NCBI RefSeq assembly: GCF_007859855.1
Contig: NZ_SJPK01000003.1
Location: 503,182 to 567,181, forward strand
Source of the DNA: Allorhodopirellula solitaria
GTDB lineage: Bacteria > Planctomycetota > Planctomycetia > Pirellulales > Pirellulaceae
Reading direction: 5' to 3'
Length of the DNA: 64,000 nucleotides
Shown here in pieces: positions 10,195 to 19,688 of this stretch. Within the stretch, counting starts at the first letter, position 1. Every line of letters begins with the position of its first letter. The notes beneath the pieces were generated by a model. The model was not told the DNA's origin, ran no database searches, and was given only the letters and a program-made list of their open reading frames with translations. The position numbers were made by a program, and so were the translations under genes.

Positions 10195-11871
10195 ATGGAT
10201 CTCGCGATCACCCTCATTTCCTTTTTCTTCTTCACAGGTCTTGTTGGCGCGCTGACATGGTGGATCACTCGCAAGGACGATCACGCTAGCACCCAAGGGT
10301 ATTTTCTAGGAGGTCGCTCGCTCACCTTCCCACTGATTGCGGGCTCGCTCCTGCTGACGAACCTTTCAACCGAGCAGATGGTGGGGCTCAATGGGGCGGC
10401 CTTTACCGATGGGTTGTCCGTGATGGTATGGGAGGTGGTCTGTGTGATCGCACTCGTGTTCATGGCGTGGTTCTTTCTACCGAGGTTCCTCCGCAGCGGT
10501 GTGGCGACGGTGCCGGAATACCTGGAGATTCGATTTGACCATCAAACGCAGGTCATCACGAACCTGATTTTCCTGGTGGCGTATGTAGGCATTCTGCTGC
10601 CTATTATTTTGTATACCGGTGCCCTGGGCATGATTGGGATTCTCGACGTTCCCTCCTTGCTAGGTGATCTGCCGTCACGACTTCAGATGGACGCCGATAC
10701 GTTGGCCTTGTGGCTGATCGTGTGGTCGGTGGGGATCGTCGGTTCGATCTACGCATTGTTCGGCGGTTTGCGAACGGTGGCGGTGTCGGACACCCTCAAT
10801 GGGGTAGGTTTGCTCGTGGGCGGGCTATTGATCACCGGTTTCGCTTTGTCTGTGCTCGGCGGAGAGGCAGGGCTGATGGCGGGTGCGGAGTCGCTGTGGA
10901 CGGAGCAACGCGAGCGATTCAATTCGATTGGCGGCGCGGAGAGTTCGGCGCCCTTCGGCACCATTTTCTCCGGTATTTTCTTGATCCAGCTTTTTTACTG
11001 GACCACGAACCAACAGATCATCCAGCGTACCTTTGGAGCGAGCAGCCTGGCCGAGGGACAAAAAGGGGTGCTCTTGACGGGCGCGCTCAAACTGCTCGGG
11101 CCGCTATTCTTGGTAGTCCCCGGTATGATTGCCTATTCCATGTTCGCGGGCCAATCGATCAAGCCAGATGAGGCGTATGGAAAATTGGTCAATCACGTGC
11201 TGCCCGCGCCGCTGACTGGATTCTTTGCAGCAGCCATGATCGGTGCCATCCTGTCGAGTTTTAACTCGGCCCTCAATAGCTCCTGCACTCTCTTCAGTCT
11301 CGGGCTTTACAAGGGCGTCTTTTGCAAGGACGCCGACCAGGCAAGTGTCGTTCGCTCGGGCAAGGTTTTCGGGTGGATCGTGGCAATCATCGCGATGAGC
11401 GTGGCCCCGCTGTTGGCGCAAACGACGAGTATTTTTGAATACCTTCAAAAGATGAACGGGATGTACTTCATCCCGATCTTCGCCGTGGTGCTGGTCGGCA
11501 TGTTGACTCGTCGCGTCCCAGCATTTGCGGCCAAGATAGCGTTGCTATTGGGATTCGTGGGAATTGCAATCGGCTACTTCGTCTCTCCGTTCGACCTCAT
11601 TGTTGCCTCCCTCCACGATTTTCACTTTCTCGGTCTGGTGTTCTCTTGGCTCGTTATTCTGATGCTCGTCATCGGTGAGATTTGGCCATGTGAAACGGAG
11701 TTTGAACAACAGGACGTTGGTGCCGTCGACATGACACCATGGCGATTTGCCGTACCAGTCGGATTTGTGCTGATCGCGATCGTGTTCACAATCTACATCA
11801 GCTTGGCTGACTTTTCGGTCCTCTCCCCTGAACCCACCCCTCCGAACCCTTCCGCCTTGGAATCCATATGA
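10195..11871 (+). CDS. Sodium:solute symporter (SSS/SLC5 family), probable sugar importer
   Basis: A 558-residue polytopic inner-membrane protein with about 13-14 hydrophobic helices. Family features include [12 protein letters not shown] after the first helix, a [13 protein letters not shown] segment forming part of the substrate and sodium path in helix 1/2, and [19 protein letters not shown] in the later core helix. Members (TC 2.A.21) couple sodium entry to uptake of sugars, amino acids or other solutes. The gene overlaps the aldose 1-epimerase gene by 4 bp (ATGA), and a GH2 glycosidase follows, so a hexose such as galactose or glucose is the best guess. The substrate cannot be read from the sequence. 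The C-terminus ends in a short Pro-rich tail. Confidence 0.85.
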   Translation: MDLAITLISFFFFTGLVGALTWWITRKDDHASTQGYFLGGRSLTFPLIAGSLLLTNLSTEQMVGLNGAAFTDGLSVMVWEVVCVIALVFMAWFFLPRFLRSGVATVPEYLEIRFDHQTQVITNLIFLVAYVGILLPIILYTGALGMIGILDVPSLLGDLPSRLQMDADTLALWLIVWSVGIVGSIYALFGGLRTVAVSDTLNGVGLLVGGLLITGFALSVLGGEAGLMAGAESLWTEQRERFNSIGGAESSAPFGTIFSGIFLIQLFYWTTNQQIIQRTFGASSLAEGQKGVLLTGALKLLGPLFLVVPGMIAYSMFAGQSIKPDEAYGKLVNHVLPAPLTGFFAAAMIGAILSSFNSALNSSCTLFSLGLYKGVFCKDADQASVVRSGKVFGWIVAIIAMSVAPLLAQTTSIFEYLQKMNGMYFIPIFAVVLVGMLTRRVPAFAAKIALLLGFVGIAIGYFVSPFDLIVASLHDFHFLGLVFSWLVILMLVIGEIWPCETEFEQQDVGAVDMTPWRFAVPVGFVLIAIVFTIYISLADFSVLSPEPTPPNPSALESI

Positions 11872-12980
11872 GAACGTTTACTCTAACCTGTTTGGCACTA
11901 TTCATGACGCTCACCGGTTCGCCATCCCAAGCGGCTTCGGACGCAGCGGTCGAGGACTTTGACTCGATCAAGCTTTACACGCTCAAGAACGACCAGGGGA
12001 TGACAGTGAAGGTGACCAACTACGGCGCTATCATCACGTCGATCACGGTGCCCGATCGCGATGGCAACCCAGGCGATGTGGTGTTGGGTTACAACAACGT
12101 CGAAGGCTATATCAATGCGGTCGATAAGCCCTATTTCGGTGCAGTGGTTGGTCGCTACGGAAACCGTATCGCCGAAGGCTCCTTCACGCTCGATGGAGAG
12201 ACTTATTCGCTGGCTGTTAATAATGGTGAGAACTCACTCCACGGCGGTATCATCGGGTTTGACAAGGTCGTCTGGACGGTGAAGTCGGCCGATGATCGCT
12301 CCATTGAATTGACCTACGTGGCCAAGGACATGGAGGAGGGTTATCCCGGTAACCTGGATGTCTCGGTGACCTACACGGTTACCGATGAGAATCAACTCGT
12401 GATCGACTACCACGCTACCACGGATAAAGCGACGCCGGTCAACCTCACCCAACACACCTATTTCAACCTGCAAGGTGAGGGGGAGGGCTCGATTCTCGAT
12501 CACGAATTGATGCTCAACGCGAATGAATTCACACCGGTCGACCAAGGTTTGATCCCTACTGGAAAAACCCCGAACGTCGAGGGCACTCCATTTGACTTCA
12601 CCTCGGCCAAACCGATCGGCCGTGACATCGACGACGATCACGAGCAACTGACATTTGGCGGTGGCTACGATCACAACTGGGTACTCAACAAAAGTGGTGA
12701 GGCCGATGCACCCACGCTCGCCGCGCGAGTCCATGACCCCGCGAGCGGTCGCGTTTTAACCGTCAGCACCACCGAACCGGGGATCCAGTTCTACTGCGGC
12801 AATTTCCTCGATGGTCGTTTGCAGGGAAAGTCAGGAAAAACCTACGGGCATCGCAGTGGATTCTGTTTGGAAACCCAGCACTATCCTGACAGCCCGAACC
12901 AACCTAATTTCCCGTCAACCATTCTGCGCCCCGGTGATACCTACCAAACGCAAACCGTGTTTGGCTTTTCTACCAAGTAG
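11868..12980 (+). CDS. galM: Aldose 1-epimerase (mutarotase), exported
   Basis: The 370-residue product interconverts alpha and beta anomers of aldohexoses. A signal peptide is present ([17 protein letters not shown], probable cleavage after SQA), so it acts in the periplasm or outside the cell, unlike E. coli GalM. Catalytic residues are visible: His125 in NSLHGG, His196 in LTQHTYFNL and the base Glu303 in TEPGIQFY, plus the sugar-binding GGYDHNW. Length is normal for the family. The start overlaps the symporter stop (ATGA), indicating translational coupling. It probably supplies the correct sugar anomer to the symporter after extracellular hydrolysis by the GH2 enzyme downstream. Confidence 0.92.
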   Translation: MRTFTLTCLALFMTLTGSPSQAASDAAVEDFDSIKLYTLKNDQGMTVKVTNYGAIITSITVPDRDGNPGDVVLGYNNVEGYINAVDKPYFGAVVGRYGNRIAEGSFTLDGETYSLAVNNGENSLHGGIIGFDKVVWTVKSADDRSIELTYVAKDMEEGYPGNLDVSVTYTVTDENQLVIDYHATTDKATPVNLTQHTYFNLQGEGEGSILDHELMLNANEFTPVDQGLIPTGKTPNVEGTPFDFTSAKPIGRDIDDDHEQLTFGGGYDHNWVLNKSGEADAPTLAARVHDPASGRVLTVSTTEPGIQFYCGNFLDGRLQGKSGKTYGHRSGFCLETQHYPDSPNQPNFPSTILRPGDTYQTQTVFGFSTK

Positions 12981-13034
12981 ACAACGCGCCGACTCGGCAC
13001 TCGACTAAGCAACGCACGATCAATTTCTGTCGCA

Positions 13035-13083
13035 GTGGACGAGGCGACGAGTCCAAAGCCGCAGGACTCGTCGCCTCGTTCAC
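13035..13083 (+). terminator. Long hairpin after galM (copy 1 of a recurring palindrome)
   Basis: Arms 13035-13054 and 13064-13083 pair over 20 bp with one wobble, around a 9-nt loop, 54 bp after the galM stop. The right arm is followed by a mixed sequence, not a clear T-run, so termination or mRNA 3'-end protection are both possible. The left arm (gtggacgaggcgacgagtcc) recurs at 59473 with 19 of 20 matches, and a related hairpin lies at 28728-28789, so this may be a dispersed REP-like palindrome. Confidence 0.6.
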
Positions 13084-13181
13084 TACGAAAACCGACGCTT
13101 ATTCACCGTGTGTTGCTAACACGCCCGTCGACTGCCCCACCTTCCTGTTTCCTGTGTCGCCCGCCCAAGATTCGTCCCACC

Positions 13182-15470
13182 ATGAACCTCCCAATGAGAT
13201 CCCCATTTCCATCGCACTTACTACTCGTCGGTTTGGGGGCGTTGATTGCTTTCTCACCAGCCAACAACGCTCACGCCAATCGGCTTGAAAATACGCCCTG
13301 GCAATACACGCTCGAAAAGCCTGCAGATGGTTGGCAGCAAGCCGATTTTGACGACAGCGGCTGGAAGTCGGGCCAAGGCGGGTTCGGTACGCGCGGGACC
13401 CCCAATGCGCGTGTTGGGACCGTCTGGAAAACCAAAAATATCTGGATCCGCAAGACTGTCTCGCTCGACGAAGTGCCTGCCCATCCGGCGATCCTGATGC
13501 ATTACGACGAGGATACCGAGGTCTACATCAACGGCAAACTTGTCCTTACTAAGAAGGGTTGGGCCGACGATTACGATGCATTCTCGATCGACGCAGCCGA
13601 CCGGGATGTCCTGAAGGCCGGAGAGAACGTCTTGGCCGTGCATTGCCGCCAAAATTCGGGAGGTCAGTTCATCGACGCTCATATCGTTGATGGAGACAAT
13701 CTTCCGCTGCTGCCGAAGATGAAACCGTTCGTCTCGGAACTGATTAGCCCCTGGGGTAGTGAAGTCTCTGCGGACAACGTCTGGCAAGAGTACCCACGTC
13801 CACAGATGGTCCGCAACGATTGGAATAACCTCAATGGAAATTGGGATTACGCGGTCACTGAAATCGGACAAGTTGACGCTCCGCAAGAATGGGACGGAGA
13901 AATCCTGGTGCCATTCTGCTTGGAGTCAAAACTCGGCGGCGTGCAAGAACTGCTTAGCGAAGACGAAGTCCTATGGTATCATCGCACGTTCTCGGCATCG
14001 CGTACCGACACAGAACGGACGCTCCTGCACTTCGAAGCGGTTGACTATGCCAGTGAAGTTTTCGTCAACGGTACATCGGTCGGCAAGCACGTTGGCGGAA
14101 ACACTCCGTTCTTCTTTGATGTGACCGACGCGCTCCAGGACGGCGAGAACCAGCTCGTCGTGCGTGTCGAAGACGCAACCGAAGCGTGGCAGCTCAATGG
14201 GAAGCAACGTCGCAATCCCGGCGGCATCATGTACACGCAAGTCTCCGGAATCTGGCAGACAGTTTGGATCGAACAGGTCCCTGCGAGCTACATCACGGAT
14301 CTGACGATCCTGACCGATGCCAACGAGGGAACGATTCAGGTGACGCCGGAGTTCGAGAACGGGGATGCGGTCGCCAAGGTACGTGTTAGCGTCAAAGACG
14401 GTGATCACGAAGTCGCCAACTACAGCGGCAAGGCCGGAGACATTGTGCTCACGATTGACGATGCGAAACTGTGGTCGCCCGATTCCCCGCATCTCTACAA
14501 TCTCGAAGTTGCGTTGCTCGATAGTTCGGACAACGTACTCGATCGCGTCGGCTCCTACGCTGGCATTCGCACGGTGGGCAAGACGCGCGATGAGGACGGG
14601 CACATGAGAATGACGCTCAATGGTGAGATCATTTTTCACTGGGGACCGCTCGACCAAGGTTGGTGGCCGGATGGACTGCTCACCCCGCCGTCGGATGAAG
14701 GCATGTTGTTCGATATCGAATGGCTCAAGGCGGCCGGATTCAATATGATTCGCAAACACATCAAAATCGAACCGCGCCGGTACTACTACTACTGCGACAA
14801 GCTCGGCATGATGGTTTGGCAGGACCAGGTCAGTGGTGGCAAGAATCCGCCCTGGACCCGGATGGCGAAGAACCCCACCGACGCCCAGTGGCCTGCCGAA
14901 CAACACGAGCAGTTCATGCTCGAGTTCGAACGTATGATCGATGAACTCGAAAGCCACCCCAGCATCGTGGTGTGGGGACCGTTCAACGAAGCATGGGGCC
15001 AACACCAGACCATGGAAGTGGGCAAGTGGACCGTCGAGCGTGATCCGTCACGATTGGTCAACATCGCCAGTGGCGGGAACTTTTGGCCGGTCGGCGATAT
15101 TGCCGACCATCACTCCTACCCCCACCCGAACTTCCCATTCGATCCTGCTCGATACAAGAATTTCATCAAGGTCGTCGGCGAGTTTGGTGGGCATGGCTAT
15201 CCCGTCCAAGGACACCTTTGGGACGTCTCACGCAACAACTGGGGATACGGCGGTCTGCCCAAAACGAAGGCTGAATACCGTGACCGATATGTTAAGTCGC
15301 TCGAGATCCTCGATGAACTTCGCGAAAAAGGCATCGCCGCTGGCGTGTACACGCAAACGACCGATGTCGAAGGCGAGATCAATGGTTTGATGAGCTATGA
15401 CCGCAAGGTCATCAAGATCCCCGCTGAGGAGCTCAAAGAATTGCACCAGCGATTCTTCGAGGAGGAATAG
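13182..15470 (+). CDS. Exported glycoside hydrolase family 2 enzyme, beta-galactosidase-like
   Basis: The chosen ATG at 13182 is followed by a classic signal peptide (hydrophobic LLLVGLGALIAF, cleavage near NAHA); the frame is open 49 codons further upstream, but that stretch is Pro/Ser-rich and unlikely to be coding. The mature protein has an N-terminal beta-sandwich (about residues 35-175), the GH2 sugar-binding domain (RTFSASRTDTERTLLHFEAV region), an immunoglobulin-like domain and a TIM barrel. The acid/base Glu603 is in GPFNEAWG and the nucleophile Glu667 in VVGEFGGHG. The length of 762 fits the family. It likely releases galactose or a related sugar from algal or other polysaccharides outside the cytoplasm; linkage specificity is unknown. 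The N-terminal sandwich is also found at the C-terminus of the next gene's product. Confidence 0.87.
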   Translation: MNLPMRSPFPSHLLLVGLGALIAFSPANNAHANRLENTPWQYTLEKPADGWQQADFDDSGWKSGQGGFGTRGTPNARVGTVWKTKNIWIRKTVSLDEVPAHPAILMHYDEDTEVYINGKLVLTKKGWADDYDAFSIDAADRDVLKAGENVLAVHCRQNSGGQFIDAHIVDGDNLPLLPKMKPFVSELISPWGSEVSADNVWQEYPRPQMVRNDWNNLNGNWDYAVTEIGQVDAPQEWDGEILVPFCLESKLGGVQELLSEDEVLWYHRTFSASRTDTERTLLHFEAVDYASEVFVNGTSVGKHVGGNTPFFFDVTDALQDGENQLVVRVEDATEAWQLNGKQRRNPGGIMYTQVSGIWQTVWIEQVPASYITDLTILTDANEGTIQVTPEFENGDAVAKVRVSVKDGDHEVANYSGKAGDIVLTIDDAKLWSPDSPHLYNLEVALLDSSDNVLDRVGSYAGIRTVGKTRDEDGHMRMTLNGEIIFHWGPLDQGWWPDGLLTPPSDEGMLFDIEWLKAAGFNMIRKHIKIEPRRYYYYCDKLGMMVWQDQVSGGKNPPWTRMAKNPTDAQWPAEQHEQFMLEFERMIDELESHPSIVVWGPFNEAWGQHQTMEVGKWTVERDPSRLVNIASGGNFWPVGDIADHHSYPHPNFPFDPARYKNFIKVVGEFGGHGYPVQGHLWDVSRNNWGYGGLPKTKAEYRDRYVKSLEILDELREKGIAAGVYTQTTDVEGEINGLMSYDRKVIKIPAEELKELHQRFFEEE

Positions 15471-15514
15471 GGGGCTAGCCTAATCCCTTTCCCTCTCTCT
15501 GGGCTGTCGATTTG

Positions 15515-15572
15515 ATAGCCCGACGCGTCAGCGATGGATTCGATGTGATCCCTCGGACACGCGTCGGGTTAT
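15515..15572 (+). terminator. Rho-independent terminator-like hairpin after the GH2 gene
   Basis: Arms 15515-15528 (atagcccgacgcgt) and 15559-15572 (acgcgtcgggttat) form a 14-bp stem with one G-U pair around a 30-nt loop, then gtttttc. It lies 45 bp after the GH2 stop and before the next gene's start, separating the two transcription units. Confidence 0.6.
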
Positions 15573-15769
15573 GTTTTTCATGCTATTTCACTGTCAACGA
15601 GTATCTCGACGACCCGTGACGCGTCTCGGCTCACTCAATCGACAGCCCGTCTCGGAGAACGGTGAAGTCTTGTGAACGCTTGCCCACAAACATCTTAAGA
15701 ACTGCACGACCCCCTTTGCTGATGAAACCTTCCCTCCCACTGCCTGCGCTCGTTCCCGTGTTTCGCTCA

Positions 15770-18391
15770 ATGAATATTTGCCGCCCGATGATGCGGTGCC
15801 TCGTTGCACTGCTATCTGTATTCCTACTCTCCTCCGCCACGAGTGCAACATCCGCAGAGGAGCCGGCGTTTCGTCCCCCCGCGGTCCCGTTGGTTGCCCA
15901 CGATCCCTATTTCAGCGTGTGGTCACAAGCGGATGAACTCTGGGCAACGAAGACAACTCACTGGACCGGAAAGACGCAGCGGATGGCGGCGATCGTGCGG
16001 GTGGATGGCCACGCCTATCGATTGATGGGCAGTGGACCGCAGACGATTGCCGCGATGAAACAGGTCTCCGTCGAGGTGCTGCCGACGCGGACGATCTATC
16101 ATTTCGCCGGCGGTGGCGTCAAAGTCCGGTTGATCTTCACAACGCCTGCCCTGCCGATGAACATCGAGATCCTCAGCCGGCCGACGACGTACGTCAACTG
16201 CGAAGTCACTGCCACGGATGAGAAGACTCACGAGGTAGAATTCTACTTCGACGCCGGTGGAGAACTGGCTACCAACGTGGGTGAGCAAGAGGTCACCGGG
16301 GAAGCTGTTGCGATGAGCAACGCAGCGGGACTCAAGCTCGGATCGGTCTCTCAGCAGGTGCTCGGCAAATCGGGTGACGATCTCCGGATTGACTGGGGGT
16401 ATCTCTACGTCACCGCTCCGCGGACTGCCCAAGCGACAGCCGCCTTCGGAACCGCCGCGACACTTCGCGACGGTTTCTCGCAGGCCGGGCCAGCCGCGAT
16501 CGCCGAGGAGATCCCCGAGTTCCCGATCGCTGCCGATCGGATTGTGGCCGCCGTCGCAATGTCGCTCGGTAGCGTTGCCAATGAGCCGGTGTCCCGTTAC
16601 GCCTTGATTGCCTACGACGACCTGTACTCGATTGAGTTCATGACCAAGCATCTTCGACCGTACTGGCGGAAGGATGGCTGGGAGGCGAGCGACCTCATCG
16701 AAGCCGCCGTGAATGAACATGACGAACTCGAGATTCGCTGCGCCGAACTCGATGCTGAGCTCATGTCGGATTTGAAAGCGGCCGGGGGCCAGGAATACGC
16801 TGACATCGGCGCACTCGCTTACCGCCAATGTTTCGCAGCGGGCAAGTTCGTAGCTGATGCCAATGGCCAACCGCTGCAGTTCAGCAAAGAGAACCATTCC
16901 AACGGCTGTATCGCCACCTCGGATGTGTTCTATCCGATGATGCCACAGTTTTTCCTGTTCGGTCCATCGCTGACCAAGTCGGTGCTCGTCCCATTCATGG
17001 ATTATGCGGCATCGGAGCGTTGGCCATTTCCTTTTGCACCCCATGATCTCGGCACCTATCCGAAAGCCAACGGTCAGGTCTACGGAGGGGGGGAAACCAA
17101 TGAAACCAATCAGATGCAGGTCGAGGAGAGCGGCAATATGCTGATCCTGTTCGGCGCGTTGGCGAAGATGGAGGGGAACACAGACTTTGCTGAGATCTAT
17201 TGGGACGAACTGACCGAGTGGGCGGTCTACTTGGAGAACAAAGGCTACGATCTCGATAATCAATTGAGCACCGATGACTTTTCGGGGCACTTGGCTCACA
17301 ACGTCAATCTCAGTGCCAAAGCGATCTGTGGTCTGGGGTCGTACGCGATGATGTGCGACATGCGAGGCGATGCCGACTCCGCGAAAAAGTATTCGGATCT
17401 GGCGCAGTCGATGGTTGACGAGTGGATGATGGCGGCGGATGACGGCGATCACTATCGGCTCGCCTTTGACCGCAGTGGCACTTGGAGCCAAAAGTACAAC
17501 TTGGTTTGGGACCGCGTGCTCGGCTTGGATCTCTTTCCGGCCGAAGTCGCCGAGACGGAGATGAAGTACTACCAGAAGATTCAGAACAAGTACGGTCTTC
17601 CGTTGGACAATCGCTCCGACTACACGAAACTCGACTGGATTCTGTGGTCGGCGACACTCACCAATGACCGCGACGATTTCTTGGCGTTGATCGGTCCTGT
17701 TCACGATTTTCTCAATGCGACGCCACAGCGTTCACCGATGACGGATTGGTACTTCACGTCGACCGCAAAGAAACGCGGTTTCACAGCCCGTCCCGTCGTG
17801 GGCGGTGTCTTTTTGAAACTGCTCTATGATTCCGCGGTGTGGTCAAAATATGCGGCGATGGATGAAACCCAATCGTCGGATTGGGCACCGATGCCCCGCC
17901 CCCCGAAGACTCGCACGCTCGTGCCGACGAGTGCCGACGCGAAGGTGCAGTGGAAGTACACTTTCGCACGACCCGAGGGAACCTGGCAGGCTGAGGACTA
18001 TTCCGCCGACGGCTGGGAAGAAGGGTTGGGAGGATTTGGAACCGATGAAACCCCGGGAGCGACGGTCGCAACGACCTGGAACTCCGCGGATATCTGGATT
18101 CGCCGTTCGTTCAAAATTGAAGGCCAGATCCCCGAAAGCATTGGTTTGCGACTGTATCACGACGAGGATGCCGAGGTGTTCATCAATGGCGAACTCGTCG
18201 CAGACCTGGGGGGCTACACGGGCGATTACCAGTTCTTTGAACTTCCGTCGTCCGCCGTTCGCAGCGGTGAGAATGTGATGGCAATTCATTGCCACCAAAC
18301 CACCGGCGGCCAGTACATCGACGCGGGTATCGACGAGATCCTGCCCGAATCGGCTGACCCCGAACCGAGCAGCGATGAGGGAAAGGACTGA
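15770..18391 (+). CDS. Exported glutaminase-A-like protein (DUF5127/DUF4965/DUF1793 type) with C-terminal beta-sandwich
   Basis: Start ATG 15770 gives a good signal peptide (RCLVALLSVFLLSSATSATSA); ATGs at 15722 and 15791 are alternatives. The mature N-terminus PPAVPLVAHDPYFSVWS, the TKTTHWTGK motif and the later AYRQCFAAGK, WPFPFAPHDLGTYP and GGETNETNQMQVEESGNM segments are typical of the GtaA-like family (beta domain plus an (alpha/alpha) barrel). The founding member is a fungal glutaminase, but bacterial members sit among polysaccharide-degradation genes, so activity here is uncertain. The extra C-terminal domain (about residues 725-860) matches the N-terminal domain of the upstream GH2 enzyme. 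Location is periplasmic or extracellular. Confidence 0.75.
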   Translation: MNICRPMMRCLVALLSVFLLSSATSATSAEEPAFRPPAVPLVAHDPYFSVWSQADELWATKTTHWTGKTQRMAAIVRVDGHAYRLMGSGPQTIAAMKQVSVEVLPTRTIYHFAGGGVKVRLIFTTPALPMNIEILSRPTTYVNCEVTATDEKTHEVEFYFDAGGELATNVGEQEVTGEAVAMSNAAGLKLGSVSQQVLGKSGDDLRIDWGYLYVTAPRTAQATAAFGTAATLRDGFSQAGPAAIAEEIPEFPIAADRIVAAVAMSLGSVANEPVSRYALIAYDDLYSIEFMTKHLRPYWRKDGWEASDLIEAAVNEHDELEIRCAELDAELMSDLKAAGGQEYADIGALAYRQCFAAGKFVADANGQPLQFSKENHSNGCIATSDVFYPMMPQFFLFGPSLTKSVLVPFMDYAASERWPFPFAPHDLGTYPKANGQVYGGGETNETNQMQVEESGNMLILFGALAKMEGNTDFAEIYWDELTEWAVYLENKGYDLDNQLSTDDFSGHLAHNVNLSAKAICGLGSYAMMCDMRGDADSAKKYSDLAQSMVDEWMMAADDGDHYRLAFDRSGTWSQKYNLVWDRVLGLDLFPAEVAETEMKYYQKIQNKYGLPLDNRSDYTKLDWILWSATLTNDRDDFLALIGPVHDFLNATPQRSPMTDWYFTSTAKKRGFTARPVVGGVFLKLLYDSAVWSKYAAMDETQSSDWAPMPRPPKTRTLVPTSADAKVQWKYTFARPEGTWQAEDYSADGWEEGLGGFGTDETPGATVATTWNSADIWIRRSFKIEGQIPESIGLRLYHDEDAEVFINGELVADLGGYTGDYQFFELPSSAVRSGENVMAIHCHQTTGGQYIDAGIDEILPESADPEPSSDEGKD

Positions 18392-18554
18392 AATAGTCCG
18401 ATCCATCTGTTAGGATAGAGGGATCGAGCGAATGTCGCCGCGAGATTGGAGTTGGCAGCTGCCTTTGCTGACCCACCATGCCTCCTGGCGACATCCGCGA
18501 CGCTAGCCTCCCGTGATATCACGGCGGCGTCCGCCCCTCCAACTCCTGGTTTCC

Positions 18555-19688
18555 ATGTTCTCGTACGTCCTGAAGACGCTCTGGCGGCATCGCACACGAA
18601 CGCTGCTCACGGTGACCGGCGCCGCCGTGGCAATGTTTGTGTTTTGCTTTGTCGGTTCGGTCCAGGAGGGGCTGCGCCGCCTGACGACTGGCTCGGATGC
18701 CAATCGCAGTCTGATCGTTTTTCAGGAAAACCGATTCTGCCCGACCAGCAGCCGACTGCCTGAGGACTACGCGCGAAAGATCAAGAAGGTGCCGGGGGTT
18801 CGCGAGGTCATGCCGATTCAGGTTTGGACGAACAACTGTCGTGCGAGTCTCGACATCGTGGTTTTCAACGGTGCTGATCCAGAGCAGATCCAAAAGACAC
18901 GGCCGATTTCACTGACGAGCGGTTCGTGGCAGCAGTTCGCGTCGCAGCGTGATGCTGCGATCGTCGGTCGCAACGTGGCGAAACGCCGGGACCTGAGCGT
19001 CGGTGACCAATTCTCCATCGGCGATCTCTCTGTTTCGGTCGCCGGCGTCTTTGAATCGAGTGTGCCCTCAGAAGAGAATTTAATCTACACGAGCCTGTTG
19101 TTCCTGCAGTACACCCGCGGCCTCGATGCAGCGGGATTGGTAACGCAGCACGAGGTGCTGCTGAGCGATGACGCGGATCCCGATCATGTGGCCAGCGAGA
19201 TTGATGCGTTGTTGCGGTCGGGCACCGTGGCGACCAAGACGCGGCGCAAAGGTGCCTTTCAAGCCAACACGCTTTCGGACCTCGTCGATATGATCGGCTT
19301 TGCTCATTGGCTCGGCTATGCCTGCGTCGGTCTGGTGCTTTCGCTCGTGGCGACGACGACGGTGATGAGCGTCCAGGATCGGATCAAGGAGTATGCCGTG
19401 CTGCAGACGATTGGCGTCCGCCCACTGCGTGCGCTGCGCCTGGTTTTGGCCGAGAGTACTGTTCTTTGTTTGGTCGGTGGCGTGATCGGCACCGCGGCTG
19501 CCCTCGCGGTCTTAGCGGTCGGAGGATTTGCGATCGGAGCGGAGGGAGCAACCATTGCCTTTCGCCCCTCGCTCGAGTTAGCGGTTACGGGGACGATCGT
19601 GTCTTTGATCGCTGGCGTGATTGCAGGTTTAGCCCCCGCTGTCCAAGCGGCGACGGTACCGATTGTGAACGCGTTGCAGCAAGCATAG
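18555..19688 (+). CDS. ABC transporter permease of the FtsX/MacB type
   Basis: Start ATG 18555 gives [20 protein letters not shown], the usual cytoplasmic and first-helix start of MacB/FtsX permeases; the frame is open 14 codons upstream. The topology is one N-terminal helix, a periplasmic core of about 220 residues ([25 protein letters not shown]), then three C-terminal helices, including [26 protein letters not shown], whose motif defines the FtsX domain. No ATPase gene is adjacent, so the partner is encoded elsewhere. Substrate unknown: lipoprotein release, drug efflux or envelope signalling are all possible. The last 60 bp overlap the 3' end of the convergent lnt gene. Confidence 0.78.
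   Translation: MFSYVLKTLWRHRTRTLLTVTGAAVAMFVFCFVGSVQEGLRRLTTGSDANRSLIVFQENRFCPTSSRLPEDYARKIKKVPGVREVMPIQVWTNNCRASLDIVVFNGADPEQIQKTRPISLTSGSWQQFASQRDAAIVGRNVAKRRDLSVGDQFSIGDLSVSVAGVFESSVPSEENLIYTSLLFLQYTRGLDAAGLVTQHEVLLSDDADPDHVASEIDALLRSGTVATKTRRKGAFQANTLSDLVDMIGFAHWLGYACVGLVLSLVATTTVMSVQDRIKEYAVLQTIGVRPLRALRLVLAESTVLCLVGGVIGTAAALAVLAVGGFAIGAEGATIAFRPSLELAVTGTIVSLIAGVIAGLAPAVQAATVPIVNALQQA

Noticed and set aside
15923-17704. 593-codon minus-strand frame
   Set aside because: A shadow of the GtaA-like gene, whose plus-strand product has a signal peptide and clear family motifs.
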